From contig DAIERH010000002.1 of NCBI GenBank assembly GCA_027346925.1, forward strand, positions 1 through 58,362: a DNA stretch of 58,362 nt, written 5' to 3'. The position numbers and the translations under genes are program-made. Under the pieces are notes generated by a model. It did no database searches and was not told where the DNA came from. It saw only the letters and a program-made list of their open reading frames with translations. This stretch comes from Geobacter sp. (lineage in GTDB: Bacteria > Desulfobacterota > Desulfuromonadia > Geobacterales > Pseudopelobacteraceae). Numbering within the stretch: position 1 is the stretch's first letter; each line of letters starts with the position of its first letter. Positions 8,367-15,999 of the stretch are shown here, piece after piece.

Positions 8367-8573
8367 TATTTCTAATCCGAATTTTTCCCGAATTGCTTCG
8401 ATTGCCTGATCCCTGTAGATAACCGGCTCATTCTCTTTTGGCGGCTGGAACCAGAATAGTGACAGCAATAAGTCCTCGATTTCCCTTGCAGCCTTTTTCC
8501 GTTCTTCGGCCATCGCGGGGCAGAATGAACAACTATCGTCAGTGCCCCTATTGTCTGTTTCCGAATCTGTCAT
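8364..8573 (-). CDS. small cassette protein
   Basis: ORF; TAA in GTTA core. Confidence 0.55.
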   Translation of the reverse strand: MTDSETDNRGTDDSCSFCPAMAEERKKAAREIEDLLLSLFWFQPPKENEPVIYRDQAIEAIREKFGLEI

Positions 8574-8593
8574 ACTGCCTCCCCAGCGAAATA

Positions 8594-8641
8594 TAACCAG
8601 GAAGATGCAGCCGTTGACACGGCTGATCTCCCAGGCCGTTA
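8594..8641 (+). repeat. attC-like site 11
   Basis: TAACCAGGAAGATGCAGCCGTTGACACGGCTGATCTCCCAGGCCGTTA; agat-G-cagccg / cggctgatct. Confidence 0.85.
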
Positions 8642-8935
8642 GCGGGACAACACCGGCACCTGAATTTCCCGGCGTTCCGCTGTGTACGCTCCGATTGCAA
8701 GGCGTTTGCCGCTGATCGCCACCGCATAGTTTTCAATGGCATCTTCTTCGGTGCGACCGTTGCCATATTCGCCAATTAGACAGCCACCTCGCATTACTTC
8801 AGCCCGTTCAAAGTGGGCATAAAACCGATCATCGGTGTCTCTCGGATGGCGCTCTCTGATTTCCATGGTTAGATTGTACATGTTGGCAAACTCTTCAATG
8901 GTCATCCGGTCAAGATTGTATCGTTTGATTTTCAT
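8639..8935 (-). CDS. cassette protein, unknown
   Basis: ORF; TAA in GTTA core. Confidence 0.6.
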   Translation of the reverse strand: MKIKRYNLDRMTIEEFANMYNLTMEIRERHPRDTDDRFYAHFERAEVMRGGCLIGEYGNGRTEEDAIENYAVAISGKRLAIGAYTAERREIQVPVLSR

Positions 8936-8953
8936 AAACACCCTTTCCGCCGC

Positions 8954-9003
8954 TAACCAGCGGCAGGACGGGCCGAAAAGCCCGCCCGTCAGCCTTATCG
9001 TTA
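8954..9003 (+). repeat. attC-like site 12
   Basis: TAACCAGCGGCAGGACGGGCCGAAAAGCCCGCCCGTCAGCCTTATCGTTA. Confidence 0.8.
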
Positions 9004-9007
9004 TGCC

Positions 9008-9214
9008 TTATTTTGCAACAAAAAAGAACTTCGGCGGGCAATACAGCGCCGTGCAGATCTTCTCCAGACTTTCGATGCTAGGCGATCCGGCGCCAGTTTA
9101 CCACCGGGACACCAGTTGTACTTTGACCCCTGCAACATCGGCAAGCCACTGCTGGGTAACGCCGCGCACTTTCCGAGCAGTCTTGATCTTTGCGTGGTCA
9201 AATTTCCAATTCAT
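9008..9214 (-). pseudogene. XRE-family HTH cassette interrupted by in-frame TAA at 9098-9100
   Basis: MNWKFDHAKIKTARKVRGVTQQWLADVAGVKVQLVSRW*TGAGSPSIESLEKICTALYCPPKFFFVAK*; one stop where HTH_3 proteins have E. Confidence 0.7.
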
Positions 9215-9260
9215 AACCTCTCCGTTAATCCGCATCTCTACTCCGTGGCCCAAAAAATTA

Positions 9261-9287
9261 TAACTAGCCGCAGCAGACGGACGGTTA
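9261..9287 (+). repeat. very short attC remnant (site 13)
   Basis: TAACTAGCCGCAGCAGACGGACGGTTA. Confidence 0.5.
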
Positions 9288-9557
9288 GTCTGATCTCCTA
9301 CGAATTGCCCTAGCCGCACTCATGCGAACGTCACCACACGGAGAGTTTTCATACCATGTTCCTCCATCGCCGGAGCATCGTCGAGCCGGTTTCCCATCCA
9401 TTGTTATCCTCTCCCCCTCTGCAATGAGAGCGCACTGCTCGCGCTCGATCTCAACCATTTTTCGCCAATAGCATACGTCGCACAGCTCAGAATAGATGCC
9501 CGGTACTCGTCCATGAAGATGTTCATTAATCGCGTACGATCCACATTTGCATTGCAT
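9285..9557 (-). CDS. Cys-containing cassette protein
   Basis: MQCKCGSYAINEHLHG...; TAA in GTTA core. Confidence 0.6.
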   Translation of the reverse strand: MQCKCGSYAINEHLHGRVPGIYSELCDVCYWRKMVEIEREQCALIAEGERITMDGKPARRCSGDGGTWYENSPCGDVRMSAARAIRRRSD

Positions 9558-9576
9558 AAAAACCTCCAAATCTGAC

Positions 9577-9625
9577 TAACCAGGACGCTGGAAATTGCCG
9601 GAGAGGTTCAGCGCCATGGCCGTTA
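9577..9625 (+). repeat. attC-like site 14
   Basis: TAACCAGGACGCTGGAA...TTCAGCGCCATGGCCGTTA; gg-A-cgct-G-gaa / ttcagcgcc. Confidence 0.82.
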
Positions 9626-9631
9626 AACCGA

Positions 9632-9932
9632 TCACCACTCACTAGCCCAATCCGATTTATAGAACCGGTAGAAATCCTGCATTTTGATACCACCCAGCAA
9701 CTCACATGCGCGGCTACCGGTAATCAACTCAGCATCAAAGAGACGACAAACGCAGAGGCGGAGTCTATCGGTTGCATCCTCCAACTCGGCCAGATGTTTA
9801 TCGTTTGTCTCCTGCAAATACTGGATTTGTCCGTCTGCCACCTCACCGGCCTGCAACCTGTTCGCGCTCCACCATTTGCAGGATGTTGCAGGAGTTTCCC
9901 TGTGAGTCCTCGTAACGCTTTGATAAATCCAT
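9632..9932 (-). pseudogene. probable frameshifted cassette ORF
   Basis: RBS-preceded frame MDLSKRYEDSQGNSCNILQMVEREQVAGR* stops early; another frame continues ...ANRLQAGEVADGQIQYLQETNDKHLAELEDATDRLRL... Confidence 0.5.
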
Positions 9933-9951
9933 AGATCCTCCTGAACTGGTT

Positions 9952-10001
9952 TAACCAGGCTATTCCAGCGGCCGGAGCCGCTGAACGCCCGGCCGTCGTT
10001 G
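9952..10001 (+). repeat. attC-like site 15 (right core degenerate GTTG)
   Basis: TAACCAGGCTATTCCAGCGGCCGGAGCCGCTGAACGCCCGGCCGTCGTTG; bulged C in 5' arm. Confidence 0.75.
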
Positions 10002-10012
10002 TACATCTCTAG

Positions 10013-10387
10013 TCACTTGGTCAGTAATTCCGGGTTTTCGTAGATGTTGCCGACGATATCGCAATATACGGGCATATCACTTGGGCAACCCGCCATAATC
10101 CAACCCTCGGCATCATCCCACTTCACCGAAAAATAATATGGCGGCAGCGCTTCGATTTCGGCGCGGCTCTTCACTGCGGAGCGGTTCCATTCGTATTTGT
10201 CGAATTCAAGGATATCACCTTCAAAAATCTCTTTGCCGTTTTTGTCGCAGAGGTTTGTGGATTGCATTATTTCGACGGGTTGACCTTCGGCGGCCCACTT
10301 AAACACCTCGCCTTGATAACCCTGGTCACAACTTTGTAGCATCTGTTTTGCGCCTTCATGCCATGCCCTGAACTTGAATTTTCTCAT
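10013..10387 (-). CDS. YopX-family phage protein
   Basis: MRKFKFRAWHEGAKQML...NLCDKNGKEIFEGDILEF...VIGNIYENPELL-type. Confidence 0.85.
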   Translation of the reverse strand: MRKFKFRAWHEGAKQMLQSCDQGYQGEVFKWAAEGQPVEIMQSTNLCDKNGKEIFEGDILEFDKYEWNRSAVKSRAEIEALPPYYFSVKWDDAEGWIMAGCPSDMPVYCDIVGNIYENPELLTK

Positions 10388-10450
10388 CTCCGTTGCACCG
10401 TCCTTTCGATGTACACGGACGCGATGAACCTGCGCCGGTCAGCTTGATTG

Positions 10451-10639
10451 TTATACCAATAATCCTGGCTTGACTTTCAGCGCCTTAGCAATCTTCTTAA
10501 TGCTCCCCAAAGAAACCTTCTCACCATTCTCCGCCTTAGAAATGGTCCCCTGCGTTACCCCGGCCATAACTGCCAGCTCTGTCTGCGACAAAAAACGTTT
10601 TTCCCGGAAATCCTTCAACTTAGTAATCGGTTTGCTCAT
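10451..10639 (-). CDS. XRE-family HTH repressor
   Basis: LKDFREKRFLSQTELAVMAGVTQGTISKAENGEKVSLGSIKKIAKALKV. Confidence 0.85.
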   Translation of the reverse strand: MSKPITKLKDFREKRFLSQTELAVMAGVTQGTISKAENGEKVSLGSIKKIAKALKVKPGLLV

Positions 10640-10726
10640 ATTAGCACCTCCCATTCGGATAGAATCGTAAACTGGACAGCGGGCCGTGTCAATTATTTTT
10701 TATCGTAAAAATATTATTTTTTATTC

Positions 10727-10755
10727 TTGACACTGCACCGCAACAAAGATACTGT
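10727..10755 (+). promoter_or_regulatory. sigma70-like promoter for the plus-strand recombination operon
   Basis: TTGACA-N17-TACTGT; AT-rich candidate operator at 10690-10725 between divergent genes. Confidence 0.6.
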
Positions 10756-10761
10756 CAGGAC

Positions 10762-11574
10762 ATGGATATTCGAGCCAGCATGCTATCTAGTTACGCAGAT
10801 TGCCCCCGCCGGGCTGCAGCAAAGCAGTTTCGCAAATTGTTTGCTGCTGATGGCTACGAGTTTCGGCAACTAGCGCCATCGGTGGGGTCGGCTGCCGGAA
10901 CCGCTCTGCACGTCATCACTGGAGAGATGAACCGGGCCGTATGGAACGGGGAACAGTTCCGGCTGGACGATGCGCTGCAGATGGCTTTCCAGGGGTTCAG
11001 TGAAGGGATTGCCGAAGGGTGCGAGTGGGACGCAACCACGCCGAACACGAACACCGCCGAATACCAGATCCGCAGGATGGCGGCCGTGTACAAGCCACGA
11101 ATGCCGCTGACCATTGATGGTGCCCCAGCGATAGAGATCGGCGGAGAATACGGAATCAGGGCGAATGCTGGCGACGGCTGGACGCTCTCCGGCCATCCGG
11201 ACCTGATCGGCGCCGACGCTGCCGTGGATGACACCAAGAGCGGTGTGGTGTTGCGGCCTCACCAACCGCAATTAGGGGGATATTCTCTGCTTCTACGGAG
11301 CAACAACCTTGTGCGGCCGACGCGGATCGGGCTCACGTTCATCCAGCGGATAGCCAAGACCAAGCCGCAGAAACCGCCCGTCATCGTCGAATACTCCATT
11401 CCGGAGGCGGAGCGGTACGCAATGGGGGTGATCAAGCGGATTAAGTCCGACATGGCAACGTACAAGGAGACTGGCGACCTGGAGCAATCGTTTCTCGTCA
11501 ATCCGTGCTCGATGATGTGTTCACCGAAGTTTTGCCCAGCACACGGGACTGATTTTTGCCCGATAACCAAGTAA
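10762..11574 (+). CDS. PD-(D/E)XK (RecB/Cas4-like) nuclease
   Basis: SMLSSYADCPRRAAAKQF...VDDTKSG; C-terminal Cys cluster. Confidence 0.75.
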   Translation: MDIRASMLSSYADCPRRAAAKQFRKLFAADGYEFRQLAPSVGSAAGTALHVITGEMNRAVWNGEQFRLDDALQMAFQGFSEGIAEGCEWDATTPNTNTAEYQIRRMAAVYKPRMPLTIDGAPAIEIGGEYGIRANAGDGWTLSGHPDLIGADAAVDDTKSGVVLRPHQPQLGGYSLLLRSNNLVRPTRIGLTFIQRIAKTKPQKPPVIVEYSIPEAERYAMGVIKRIKSDMATYKETGDLEQSFLVNPCSMMCSPKFCPAHGTDFCPITK

Positions 11575-11586
11575 CAGGAGGATTTC

Positions 11587-12498
11587 ATGTCTGACGACAA
11601 CAAGCAACTGGTAGTAACACAGCAGCAGAACCTGACCGCCTTTTCCGGCCCGGTCGGTTTCGAATCTGCCCAACGCATGGCCATGGCCCTGGTCAGTTCA
11701 ACAATGGTGCCCGAATCGTATCGGGGGAAGGATAACATCGGCAATGCCATTATTGCCCTGGAGATGGCACAGCGCATGGGGGCATCTCCCATGGCCGTCA
11801 TGCAGAACCTGCATGTGATCGAGGGGCGGCCGTCGTGGAGTTCGTCCTTCATCATCGGTGCCCTGAACTCCTGCAACCGGTTTTCTCCCCTGCGGTTCCG
11901 GATTGAAGACCGGGGCGAGAAGTCCGTTTCCTATGAATTCTGGGATGGTCCGAAGGGAAGCCGCCAGAAGAAAACCGGCACGCTAAAAATCCAGGACAAG
12001 GCGTGCATTGCCTGGGCTTACGACCGGGCCACCAATGACATTCTAGAAGGGCCGGAAGCATCCCTGGAGATGGCCATCAAGGAAGGCTGGTACACCAAGA
12101 ACGGCAGTAAGTGGCAAACCATGCCTGACTTGATGCTCCGTTACCGGGCTGCTGCGTTCTTTGGCCGGTTGTACGCCCCGGACGTGCTCATGGGGATGCA
12201 CACGGAGGAAGAGGTTATTGATATCGGTCCGCAGCCTGACGCCGTTGTGGCGCCGACGCTGGTTGAACCTGCCGTGGTGGAGCCGCCTAAGAAGCCTCGG
12301 GCCACCAGACAGACGAAGGTCGTTGAACAGGAAGGCCCGGTGGAGGAGATCGCCACACATGAAGTCGTCGACACCGCGACGGGCGAAGTGATCGACGGGG
12401 AGCCATTGGCTGAGACGGAGCCAGAAAGTGGCGAACTGCCTGAGTTGGCAGGGGTGACCGGTGGAGGTGATCCGGCAGAAGAAGGCGACCTGTTCTAG
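11587..12498 (+). CDS. RecT-like recombination/single-strand annealing protein
   Basis: IALEMAQRMGASPMAVMQNLHVIEGRPSWSSSFIIGALN; downstream of nuclease. Confidence 0.7.
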   Translation: MSDDNKQLVVTQQQNLTAFSGPVGFESAQRMAMALVSSTMVPESYRGKDNIGNAIIALEMAQRMGASPMAVMQNLHVIEGRPSWSSSFIIGALNSCNRFSPLRFRIEDRGEKSVSYEFWDGPKGSRQKKTGTLKIQDKACIAWAYDRATNDILEGPEASLEMAIKEGWYTKNGSKWQTMPDLMLRYRAAAFFGRLYAPDVLMGMHTEEEVIDIGPQPDAVVAPTLVEPAVVEPPKKPRATRQTKVVEQEGPVEEIATHEVVDTATGEVIDGEPLAETEPESGELPELAGVTGGGDPAEEGDLF

Positions 12499-12522
12499 CG
12501 ATATCCCAAGGAGGAACACCAG

Positions 12523-14307
12523 ATGCAAGCAACAATCACCAACTACAGAGGGGTGGCGCAAGCCACCCTTGACCTCACCAAGATCGCCCTGGTCGCCGGG
12601 CCGAACGCTGCCGGCAAGTCGTCTACCGCCCAGGCCGTTGCCGCCGCCCTGACTGGCGACGGTACGCCTATTCCCGGCATCAAAAAAGCGACCGCCGGAA
12701 CGCTCGTCCGCTCGGGGACGGCCAGCGGGTCGATCACCCTCGGCAATGACAAGGGGCAGACCACCGTTGTCTGGCCGGCCGCCAGCGTAAAGACCACCGG
12801 CATCCCGCCGCAATCATCCGTCTACGGGGCCGGGCTGCGCTCCATCGTCGACCTGGACGACAAGACGCGGGTGCAAGTGCTGACCGAATACCTTGCAGCG
12901 ACTCCCACGCTGGCCGACCTGGAGAAGAAACTGACCGAACTGGGGTTCCCTGAGCCGACCATCACCAAACTGTGGGAGTTGATCGAGCTCCAGGGGTGGG
13001 ACGGTGCACACGCTCAGGTTAAGGAGAAGGGCGCCAAGCTCAAGGGCCAGTGGGAAATGGTCACCAACGACCGCTACGGCACCAAGAAGGCAGAGACGTG
13101 GATACCTGAAGGGTATGAGCCCAACCTGGAGTCGTCCAGCGAGACAACGCTGCAGTCATTCGTCACCGATGCCCGGGACATGCTGGAGGCTGCCATTGCG
13201 GCAAGTGCCGTTGATGCCAGCAAGAGGGAAGAATGGGAAGGTTTGTCGGCTAAACTCGGTGAGCGACAGTCCGCCCTGGCTGGTGCGAAAGCGGTCAAGG
13301 TCGAAAAACCGGCCGTGCTCACCGATTTAGAGCAGCAGTTGGCAGATGCACGCCGGACTGTAGCCGATGCCATCAAGTTCCGTGACTCCATCAAGACCGA
13401 ACTTGAAAGTGGTAAATCGGCGTCAAAACCCTATGATCGCGCTCATTGCCCTCAGTGCAAGACGCTGTTGCACATCGACAGTAACTCAGCCGGCCATGTG
13501 CTTCGGCGAGTGGAGGACGAACAGCCTACCTTAACCAATGCTGACGAGATCAAGTCGCGACTTGCCCAGGCGGAGGAATCTCTGGCTGAGTACACCAAGA
13601 TCCGCGATGACCTTGATATTAAGTGTGCGGAGGAAAATGGCAAATACACTTCAGCGTTGGCGGCACAGTCTCGGGCCGTCCATGAAGCGGAGCGCTTGGC
13701 GAAGGAGTCAGAAGAAGCCACCAGGGAGTTGAAGGCAGTTCCTCAGTCAGCCGGTCCATCTGCGTCGGTCGAGGACTGCCGGAAGTCGCTACATGTGGCG
13801 GAGACCCGGCTGAAGGCGTACCAGTCGAAGACCAATGCCGACTGGCTGCACAAGGCGATCAGCCAGAATCAGGAACTGCTGGCCGTGTTGGCGCCGGACG
13901 GTATCAGGGGTGACGTGCTGACAAAATCATTGGCCGGGTTCAACACCATCCTGGCTGCCCACACCACCGTTGCCAATTGGCGGCCCGTGGAGATCACGCC
14001 GGAATTCACTGCCACTTATGGCGGCACTCCGTACTACCTGTGCAGCGAGAGCGAAAAATACCGCGTCCGGGTGGCGCTGCAGATCGGCATGGCAGCGAAG
14101 GACAACAGCCAGGTTCTCGTGATTGACGGGGCTGATATCCTGGACAAGGGCGGACGAAACGGGCTGTTCGGCCTGCTGCGGCATGTCGGCAAGTCGGCGT
14201 TGGTCTGCATGACGCTTGACAGTCTGGAGATCGTGCCGAACCTTGCCAAGGCTGGGCGTGGAGTGTCGTACTGGATTGGCAGCGATGGCGTGGTTAGGGA
14301 GGTGTAG
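12523..14307 (+). CDS. SMC/RecF/SbcC-like AAA ATPase with zinc hook
   Basis: Walker A GPNAAGKSS, coiled coil, CPQCKTLL, QVLVIDGADILD. Confidence 0.8.
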   Translation: MQATITNYRGVAQATLDLTKIALVAGPNAAGKSSTAQAVAAALTGDGTPIPGIKKATAGTLVRSGTASGSITLGNDKGQTTVVWPAASVKTTGIPPQSSVYGAGLRSIVDLDDKTRVQVLTEYLAATPTLADLEKKLTELGFPEPTITKLWELIELQGWDGAHAQVKEKGAKLKGQWEMVTNDRYGTKKAETWIPEGYEPNLESSSETTLQSFVTDARDMLEAAIAASAVDASKREEWEGLSAKLGERQSALAGAKAVKVEKPAVLTDLEQQLADARRTVADAIKFRDSIKTELESGKSASKPYDRAHCPQCKTLLHIDSNSAGHVLRRVEDEQPTLTNADEIKSRLAQAEESLAEYTKIRDDLDIKCAEENGKYTSALAAQSRAVHEAERLAKESEEATRELKAVPQSAGPSASVEDCRKSLHVAETRLKAYQSKTNADWLHKAISQNQELLAVLAPDGIRGDVLTKSLAGFNTILAAHTTVANWRPVEITPEFTATYGGTPYYLCSESEKYRVRVALQIGMAAKDNSQVLVIDGADILDKGGRNGLFGLLRHVGKSALVCMTLDSLEIVPNLAKAGRGVSYWIGSDGVVREV

Positions 14308-14311
14308 AGGG

Positions 14312-14542
14312 ATGATCACCGGTCAAGTATATCGAATCAGAACCGTGCCAAGAACAAACGATACGTCCCACGGTGCCCGCAAGGGCTCTCTGGCAGTCGT
14401 GCTCGGTCCATGCCCTTACGACTACGGTCATTTCCTTGCCCAGGCGCCACATTCTGTTACGGGGCGTCCGGTAGTCTGGAGTCTGCGCCCATGCGACTTG
14501 CAACGACTGCCAGACCACGAGGAGATCAACGGTGGATGCTGA
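14312..14542 (+). CDS. hypothetical protein
   Basis: ATG after ...GTAGAGGG; reads to 14542. Confidence 0.45.
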   Translation: MITGQVYRIRTVPRTNDTSHGARKGSLAVVLGPCPYDYGHFLAQAPHSVTGRPVVWSLRPCDLQRLPDHEEINGGC

Positions 14543-14735
14543 AACCATGCTCCATCAACGACGTATGCCGGCATGGCTCCAGGGGAGCGGGGTACCGATC
14601 ACCGTCGAGATAGACCCGGTGACACTGTCCACATTCAGACAGATACTGTCCGTTGACGGCTGGTCAGTGGAAGAAGGTATTGAACGGCTGGTCAATCATG
14701 TGGTAGGACTTTACGAGAACCGGCAGAGCCGGTAA
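14532..14735 (+). CDS. hypothetical protein
   Basis: ORF in operon register. Confidence 0.45.
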   Translation: MDAETMLHQRRMPAWLQGSGVPITVEIDPVTLSTFRQILSVDGWSVEEGIERLVNHVVGLYENRQSR

Positions 14736-14756
14736 TTTCACGACGGAGGTAACAAG

Positions 14757-14969
14757 ATGACGAGAATTAAAGAAATCCTGAGTCAGATCGAACTGGCGGC
14801 AGTCAACGACCCTGCCGCCATCAAGGGGCTGTGCGACGAAGCCAGGGCAGTGCTTGACGGTGAGCAGCCCGCCGCCGAAGCGTCAGAGCCTGCGCCGGTA
14901 GTCGAACCGGAGACTACTGTGGCACCGGCTCCTGAGCAGTCCGCCGCCGAAGCGTCAGAGCCTGCGTAG
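14757..14969 (+). CDS. hypothetical protein with internal AAEASEPA repeat
   Basis: RBS CGGAGG; direct DNA repeat GCCGCCGAAGCGTCAGAGCCTGCG x2. Confidence 0.55.
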   Translation: MTRIKEILSQIELAAVNDPAAIKGLCDEARAVLDGEQPAAEASEPAPVVEPETTVAPAPEQSAAEASEPA

Positions 14970-15153
14970 CGTACCAGATATCTTTCGGACGGTCGTTTTC
15001 TTTCAAAAAAGGTCCGCCATAGCCTCGGATGATTTCAAAGTCATTTTCGGCTTGGCGGATTTTTTGTTGGAGATCTTCCAGCGCCTCTTGGGGTTGGCCG
15101 CCTTCGCCCCAGAAGATATTGTACCCTTCTACTGGTTTTGCTTCTCGTAGCAT
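14914..15153 (-). CDS. small hypothetical protein, convergent overlap with 14757-14969
   Basis: RBS GAGGAGG upstream of ATG. Confidence 0.5.
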   Translation of the reverse strand: MLREAKPVEGYNIFWGEGGQPQEALEDLQQKIRQAENDFEIIRGYGGPFLKENDRPKDIWYATQALTLRRRTAQEPVPQ

Positions 15154-15174
15154 GGATGCCTCCTCTTTTTGTGC

Positions 15175-15202
15175 TTGCAGTTTTTGCGTGAACCAGTATA
15201 AT
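15175..15202 (+). promoter_or_regulatory. sigma70-like promoter for pentamer-array locus
   Basis: TTGCAG-N16-TATAAT. Confidence 0.5.
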
Positions 15203-15238
15203 TGATTTTGCTCACATTGGGAATAAAGTTATCAACAG

Positions 15239-15310
15239 AAGCATGAGAATCGGGTAGCCGCGAGGCCCCGGCCCTCCCAAGGGTGAGCGTTCTCATGCTT
15301 TTTATTTTGC
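15239..15310 (+). terminator. structured leader / attenuator-like hairpin with U-tract
   Basis: AAGCATGAGAA...TTCTCATGCTT perfect 11-bp arms, then TTTTATTTT. Confidence 0.6.
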
Positions 15311-15315
15311 ACACT

Positions 15316-15420
15316 GCCCAGTTTGGTAAGGCGGGGCGTGGCCGGGTAAGGCGAAGCACGGTTATGTGAGGTAGAGCATTGCGGACTCGGGCGGCGCACA
15401 GCAGGGCGTGGCAACGCGAG
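15316..15420 (+). repeat. 5' degenerate pentanucleotide array (GYRNN), 21 units in register
   Basis: gccca gtttg gtaag gcggg gcgtg gccgg gtaag gcgaa gcacg gttat gtgag gtaga gcatt gcgga ctcgg gcggc gcaca gcagg gcgtg gcaac gcgag. Confidence 0.85.
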
Positions 15421-15430
15421 GAGATTTACT

Positions 15431-15997
15431 ATGCAAATCAAAGTCACGATTCAAGGAGTCACACCGTTGTTGATGAACAGGTTTACGGAGCAGAATGAAA
15501 TCAAAGTCAGTTCCGGCCTTTCGGGAGTCCATGTTGGCGGCAAACCGGCCCCGCGTGAACAGGCCAAGCAGAAGGCGTACATGGATGAAGAGGGGAATCT
15601 TTTTCTCCCCGGCCCAAACCTTTTCTCCTGCCTCATCCAAGCTGGTACGTTTCACAAATCCGGTAAATCCAAAGTAACGACTATGAAAAGCTCCCTCATC
15701 CCGGCTGGTATGTGTGTTATGGACATTGTTTGCCCGCTCAACAGCACGGAGTTTGAGGTTGATAGCAGATCGGTAGTCATCCCTTCCACGGGTGGCAGAA
15801 TTATGTGTCATCGCCCCCGATTGGACAAGTGGAGTCTTAGTTTTACTCTGGATATTGACACTGAAATGTTCAGCCCTCAGTTTGTCCGGCTGCTTGTCGA
15901 TGACGCTGGCCGTAAAATTGGCCTGGGGGATTTCCGACCAGCGCGTAAAGGCCCGTTTGGAAAGTTTGTCGTTGTGGGGTGGGAAGAGGTTTGGTAG
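15431..15997 (+). CDS. 188-aa protein, possible RRM/RAMP-like fold
   Basis: MQIKVTIQGVTPLLMNRF... and Gly-rich C-terminal KIGLGDFRPARKGPFGKFVV; RBS GGAG. Confidence 0.65.
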   Translation: MQIKVTIQGVTPLLMNRFTEQNEIKVSSGLSGVHVGGKPAPREQAKQKAYMDEEGNLFLPGPNLFSCLIQAGTFHKSGKSKVTTMKSSLIPAGMCVMDIVCPLNSTEFEVDSRSVVIPSTGGRIMCHRPRLDKWSLSFTLDIDTEMFSPQFVRLLVDDAGRKIGLGDFRPARKGPFGKFVVVGWEEVW

Positions 15998-15999
15998 GG

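Noticed and set aside
9001-9201. ORF 9001-9201 as the real cassette gene
   Set aside because: Arg/Ser-rich shadow frame of the interrupted HTH gene; RBS-linked HTH frame is more convincing
389-10001. Intergenic hairpins read as rho-independent terminators
   Set aside because: They lack following T-tracts, share conserved TAACCAG/CCGTTA cores with variable arms, and sit between co-directional genes, so attC fits better
15431-15997. CRISPR type I/III Cas7 gene
   Set aside because: Only a vague RAMP/RRM-like impression; no other cas genes or repeats, so reported only as a fold hypothesis
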